Shown piece after piece: positions 61,248-64,000 of a DNA stretch of 64,000 nucleotides. The DNA lies in assembly GCF_001427665.1 (NCBI RefSeq), contig NZ_LMHC01000005.1:29571-93570 (forward strand). Reading direction: 5' to 3'. The first letter of the stretch is position 1. Every line of letters starts with the position of its first letter. The stretch comes from Caulobacter sp. Root655 (GTDB taxonomy: Bacteria > Pseudomonadota > Alphaproteobacteria > Caulobacterales > Caulobacteraceae). A model generated the notes under the pieces. It had not been told where the DNA came from. It did no database searches and was given only the letters and a program-made list of their open reading frames with translations. The position numbers and the translations under genes are program-made.

Positions 61248-61577
61248 TCAGAACGGCCTGCGCCCGGTCACCACCTCGAACCACAGCCGAAAATCGCCGG
61301 CCAGGCTGTAGAACGGATATTTGAAGGTGGCCGGGCGGTTCTTCTCGAACACGAAATGCCCCACCCAGGCGAAACCGTAGCCGACCAGCGGCGCGGCGAC
61401 GAAGAACCGCCAGTCGACCAGGAACCCGGCGACCAGGGCGGCGATCACCAGGCTGGTTCCCACCACGTGCAGCCGCCGGCTGACCCGATTGACGTGTTCG
61501 GTCAGGTAGAACGGATAGAAGGCGGCGAAGGTGCGATAGCGCCCCGTCTCGTCTGGAATGTGGTCTCGCGCGCTCAT
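61248..61577 (-). CDS. DUF962/Mpo1-like small membrane protein
   Basis: 109 residues: FAAFYPFYLTEHVNRVSRRL, hydrophobic segments VVGTSLVIAALVAGFLV and FFVAAPLVGYGFAWVGHF, then FEKNRPATFKYPFYSLAGD. The H-x-N-x-x-x-R and GHFVFEKN.P elements are diagnostic of the DUF962 family, related to yeast Mpo1, an iron-dependent dioxygenase in 2-hydroxy-fatty-acid alpha-oxidation. A similar membrane lipid dioxygenase role is possible. The ATG at 61577 is used; the 162-residue frame extends without conservation. It is divergent from the AHL-synthase-like gene. Confidence 0.88.
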   Translation of the reverse strand: MSARDHIPDETGRYRTFAAFYPFYLTEHVNRVSRRLHVVGTSLVIAALVAGFLVDWRFFVAAPLVGYGFAWVGHFVFEKNRPATFKYPFYSLAGDFRLWFEVVTGRRPF

Positions 61578-61716
61578 GCGGCGATGTTCCGCCCGACGGG
61601 GCGTTGTGGCAAGTGCGACAACACAACCTAAGCGTGGCCACAGGCCGTTCGGCCTATCGCGTCGCGCGGAGAACCGGCCGTCTAATGCCATCCAGCCAAC
61701 CACGGGGGATGGAACC

Positions 61717-62538
61717 ATGATCCACATCGTCACGTCCGAGAACCGTCATCTCTACGGCCCCCAGCTGTGGGCCATGCACGAACAGCGGCGCGAGCAGTGC
61801 GTCGAGAAGAACGGCTGGGTCGACCTGGTCGTGCTCGATGGCGGCGAGGTCGACGACTACGACGACCTGCGCGCCATCTACCTGTTGGGCTTCGACGACG
61901 ACATGCGGCTGGAGGTCGGCCTGCGCCTGCATCCCACCGACGAGCGCTGCATGCTGGCCGACAAGTATCCGCAGCTGATCGCCCCCGGGGAATCGCCCAA
62001 GAAGGGCCCCGACGTCTGGGAGGCCACCCGGCTGTTCACGACCGAGGCCTATCGCGCCAAGAAGGGTCCGGGCCGCGGCGCCCGGGTGTTCGAGGCCTGG
62101 GCGGCGGCCATGGAGCTGGCCCTGGTCAACGGCGTCGAGCGCTTCGTCGGCATGATCGACATGCAGCTCTATCCCGGCATCATGAACTCGCCGATCGACA
62201 CACGCCTGGTCGGCCTGCCCCGTCCCTACGCGTTCGGGGTGGTGGCCGGCTCGGAGATCGCCCTGTCGCAGGCCCTGCTGGAACGGGTGCGCGAGGCCCT
62301 GGGGATCGAGGGGCCGGTCGGCTACCACGTCGATGAGCTGGACCTGCGGGCGTTCGGCAACCTGACCGCCGTGCAGCACCAGGTGATCCGCGCCCAGATC
62401 CCGCAGTTCCATCCGGGCTCGCCCCGCGACGAAGCCCTGGCGGCCGAGACCCTGTACCGACTCAACGACGTTGCGATCCAGGCGCGCCGCATCTGGGCGG
62501 ATCGCGACGCCCACGCCCGGCAACCGCTCAACGCCTAG
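61717..62538 (+). CDS. Acyl-homoserine-lactone synthase-like protein (LuxI family)
   Basis: 273 residues, LuxI-type GNAT fold. The conserved acceptor-site residues are visible: an Arg and Trp in MHEQRREQCVEKNGW, the acidic pair in EVDDYDDLRAIYLL, the RLHPTD strand, and the Glu/Arg pair in WEATRLFTTEAYRAK. It should make an N-acyl-homoserine lactone from SAM and an acyl-ACP or acyl-CoA. At 273 residues it is about 50-70 longer than typical LuxI proteins, with extra sequence at the C-terminus. GGGGGATGGAACC precedes the ATG. No LuxR-type receptor gene is in the window; the next gene is an XRE regulator. Confidence 0.85.
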   Translation: MIHIVTSENRHLYGPQLWAMHEQRREQCVEKNGWVDLVVLDGGEVDDYDDLRAIYLLGFDDDMRLEVGLRLHPTDERCMLADKYPQLIAPGESPKKGPDVWEATRLFTTEAYRAKKGPGRGARVFEAWAAAMELALVNGVERFVGMIDMQLYPGIMNSPIDTRLVGLPRPYAFGVVAGSEIALSQALLERVREALGIEGPVGYHVDELDLRAFGNLTAVQHQVIRAQIPQFHPGSPRDEALAAETLYRLNDVAIQARRIWADRDAHARQPLNA

Positions 62539-62726
62539 ATCGGCGAGTGAATTGAAACAATCCGGTCTAGATTTCGCCGCGATCACGAGGTGTAGGTCCG
62601 CGTGTTAGCGCAAGCACGAGGTTAACGAGCTAAACCTCAGCGACCTAACGCCGCGCTTTGCCGTGCCGCCGTTCCATCAACGTGCCGGACATGTCATTGT
62701 GACAAAACAACCGTTGGAGGCGAAAA

Positions 62727-63164
62727 TTGAGCGAAGAAACCGAAGGCCGGCGCCCAAACCCTGTCGATCTTCATGTCGGCGGCCGCGTCCGGATGCGTCG
62801 CAAACTGTTGGGCGTTAGCCAAGAACAGCTGGCTGACTCGCTGGGCCTGACCTTCCAGCAGGTGCAGAAGTACGAGCGCGGCGCCAACCGCGTGAGCGCC
62901 TCCAAGCTGTATGAAATCGCCCGTACCCTGCAGGTGCCGGTGTCGTTCTTCTTCGACGGCCTGGCCGACCCGATGGACGGCTCGGAAAACGACGAAGTCG
63001 GCCAGCACGCCGAACGCGTCGTGCAGGAATTCCTGACCACGCCCGAGGGCCTGGAACTGGCTGAAGTCTTCCCGAAGATCGGCCGTGGCCGCGTGCGCCG
63101 CCAGGTGCTCGACCTCGTCCGCGCCATGGCTGAAGAAGCCACCCGGAACGAGACCGCCGCCTAA
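62727..63164 (+). CDS. XRE-family HTH regulator
   Basis: 145 residues. The Cro/CI helix-turn-helix spans about 20-75: RVRMRRKLLGVSQEQLADSLG then LTFQQVQKYERGANRVSASKL. A C-terminal helix-rich part of about 65 residues follows. This is the alphaproteobacterial family with a single HTH and a short dimerisation tail. The start is a TTG at 62727 with GGAGG seven bases upstream; no ATG fits. It lies 188 bp downstream of the synthase gene on the same strand but probably has its own promoter. Confidence 0.9.
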   Translation: MSEETEGRRPNPVDLHVGGRVRMRRKLLGVSQEQLADSLGLTFQQVQKYERGANRVSASKLYEIARTLQVPVSFFFDGLADPMDGSENDEVGQHAERVVQEFLTTPEGLELAEVFPKIGRGRVRRQVLDLVRAMAEEATRNETAA

Positions 63165-63189
63165 CCAGGCGATGACCGACCGTCCGTTC

Positions 63190-63215
63190 GGGCCCCGGCG
63201 TTCTCGCCGGGGCCC
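63190..63215 (+). terminator. Intrinsic terminator after the XRE gene
   Basis: GGGCCCCGGCG and CGCCGGGGCCC form an 11 bp stem around TTCT; the following T-run is weak (GCGTTTTG). Confidence 0.7.
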
Positions 63216-63295
63216 GATGGCGTTTTGGGGGCTACGCCAACGGCCTTGAAGGCCGACATTGGCCGCTACAATTCCCTGCCTTTCAAAATGATTCC

Positions 63296-63424
63296 GTCAT
63301 TCCGGGCCTTGTGCCCGGAATCCCTCTCTCCGCCGCGAGGGCCGGAGGGGCGGCGCGCCAGCGCGCCGCTTGCGCCTCACGTGCGGGCTGAACCAGGGGT
63401 TCCGGGCACAAGGCCCGGAATGAC
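63296..63424. repeat. Family B-like palindromic repeat
   Basis: GTCATTCCGGGCCTTGTGCC on the left and GGCACAAGGCCCGGAATGAC on the right form the outer arms; the inner part differs from the other family B copies. It lies between the XRE and PilZ genes. Confidence 0.8.
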
Positions 63425-63460
63425 GGTGTGAAAGGGGAAAGCGCGTGTCGATCTCGCGCC

Positions 63461-63832
63461 CTAGCTGGCCGAAACCTTGCCCTGGCTGGCCTGCCACATG
63501 CGCTTGGCCGTCTGCAGCGAGGCCGGGGCCAGGCCGCGCAGGTCGTGGCCGCCGACGATCTTCAGGCCGAATTCGCGATCCTTCTGCCAGACCACCTTCA
63601 CGTCGTAGGCGAAGCCGCTGACCAGATCGACCACCTGAACCGTGCCGGGCGGCGTGGCGCTCGACAGCATCTGGACGCGCAACCCCGTCGCGGACTGATC
63701 GCGGATCACGCAATCCCACGCGAAGACGCCGCACAGCACCTTGCCGGCATGTTGCATCGCGGCGCGGGGACCGGCGCGCCGGTCTTGAGCCCCGCCAGAA
63801 CCAAACTTGGACATGTCGGTAACAACGCGCAT
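63461..63832 (-). CDS. PilZ-domain protein
   Basis: 123 residues. The c-di-GMP-binding PilZ signature is visible as an Arg-rich DRRAGPRAAMQ (RxxxR) before a beta-barrel that contains CVIRDQSATGLRVQM (D/NxSxxG). The remainder, VWQKDREFGLKIVGG, closes the barrel. A c-di-GMP receptor role is likely, with an unknown output. Two starts are possible (63832 and 63814); neither has a clear ribosome-binding site, and the longer one is used here. Confidence 0.82.
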   Translation of the reverse strand: MRVVTDMSKFGSGGAQDRRAGPRAAMQHAGKVLCGVFAWDCVIRDQSATGLRVQMLSSATPPGTVQVVDLVSGFAYDVKVVWQKDREFGLKIVGGHDLRGLAPASLQTAKRMWQASQGKVSAS

Positions 63833-63937
63833 CGGCGTTAATCGGCGGTGCAGCCGAAAGGTTTATTTGCCGCTGACCATGTCCCGGAGGCGGATTCCAG
63901 TCCTGAAACCCTCTCCCGGAGGGGAGAGGGAGGGTGT

Positions 63938-63988
63938 TCAGCCCGGATAGAGAGGTGACAGACCAGCCCGGATAGATGGGTAACAGTT
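63938..63988. repeat. Tandem 26-bp repeat at the window edge, possible insertion-element end
   Basis: Two near-identical units in a row: TCAGCCCGGATAGAGAGGTG and ACCAGCCCGGATAGATGGGT, each ending in a GACAGA or AACAGT tail. The AGATGGGTAACAG phrase resembles the terminal sequence of IS481-type elements, but the element itself, if any, lies outside the window. A short CCCTCTCCCGGAGGGGAGAGGG hairpin precedes it. Confidence 0.45.
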
Positions 63989-64000
63989 CTCGCCTGATAG

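Noticed and set aside
61248..63164. A LuxI/LuxR quorum-sensing pair
   Set aside because: The regulator next to the synthase has an XRE helix-turn-helix and no autoinducer-binding domain, so it is not LuxR.

Overview
The window is a GC-rich chromosomal segment of an alphaproteobacterium, almost certainly Caulobacter or a very close relative. The main evidence is the set of recognisable Caulobacter cell-cycle and surface genes: a TacA-type sigma-54 response regulator, the nucleoid protein GapR, the protease adaptor CpdR, stator protein MotA and an OmpA2-like porin. TonB-dependent sugar uptake, an ethylmalonyl-CoA mutase and an alpha-r8/MmgR-type small RNA fit the same group. Coding density is high, and most intergenic gaps hold dispersed palindromic repeats of at least three families.

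Layout. 0-11 kb: housekeeping block (partial NTF2-like protein, M3 oligopeptidase, membrane protein, tacA, aminotransferase, gapR, beta-hydroxyacid dehydrogenase, HAD hydrolase, rpmJ, MltB-type transglycosylase). 11-23 kb: carbohydrate utilisation locus resembling the Xanthomonas sux system (MFS permease, amylosucrase, LacI regulator, flavin-dependent tryptophan-halogenase-like protein, exported six-hairpin glycosidase, TonB receptor), with LacI-type operators in front of three transcription units. 23-27 kb: LysR regulator divergent from two NAD(P)-binding oxidoreductases, then an MFS exporter. 27-32 kb: motA, an Ala-rich lipoprotein, mnmC and ompA2. 32-38 kb: accessory genes (sulfite-oxidase-like protein, LysR/SDR pair, a 955-residue winged-helix/STAND regulator, a secreted protein). 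38-43 kb: tRNA-Val, cpdR, N-formylglutamate amidohydrolase, a low-GC secreted Cys protein, the sRNA and typA. 43-54 kb: GlsB membrane protein, an EmrAB-like efflux pair, an aminotransferase, a hybrid histidine kinase, an SDR, a GGDEF protein, small proteins and an extensin-family protein. 54-59 kb: MFS transporter, HepT-MntA toxin-antitoxin pair, and a low-GC insertion with an orphan 395-residue protein, a truncated SRAP-domain remnant and short direct repeats at both sides. 59-64 kb: ecm, a DUF962 membrane protein divergent from a LuxI-like acyl-homoserine-lactone synthase, an XRE regulator and a PilZ protein; the right edge may enter an insertion element.

How the genes work together. The clearest module is the sugar locus: outer-membrane import by the TonB receptor, periplasmic trimming by the exported glycosidase, inner-membrane uptake by the MFS permease, and sucrose conversion by amylosucrase, all probably repressed by the local LacI protein. 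TacA, GapR, CpdR and MotA belong to global cell-cycle, chromosome and motility control and are not one operon. Starts were moved from the longest open frame to the codon best supported by a ribosome-binding site or by family conservation. Assignments rest on reading the sequence and on family knowledge; no search was run.
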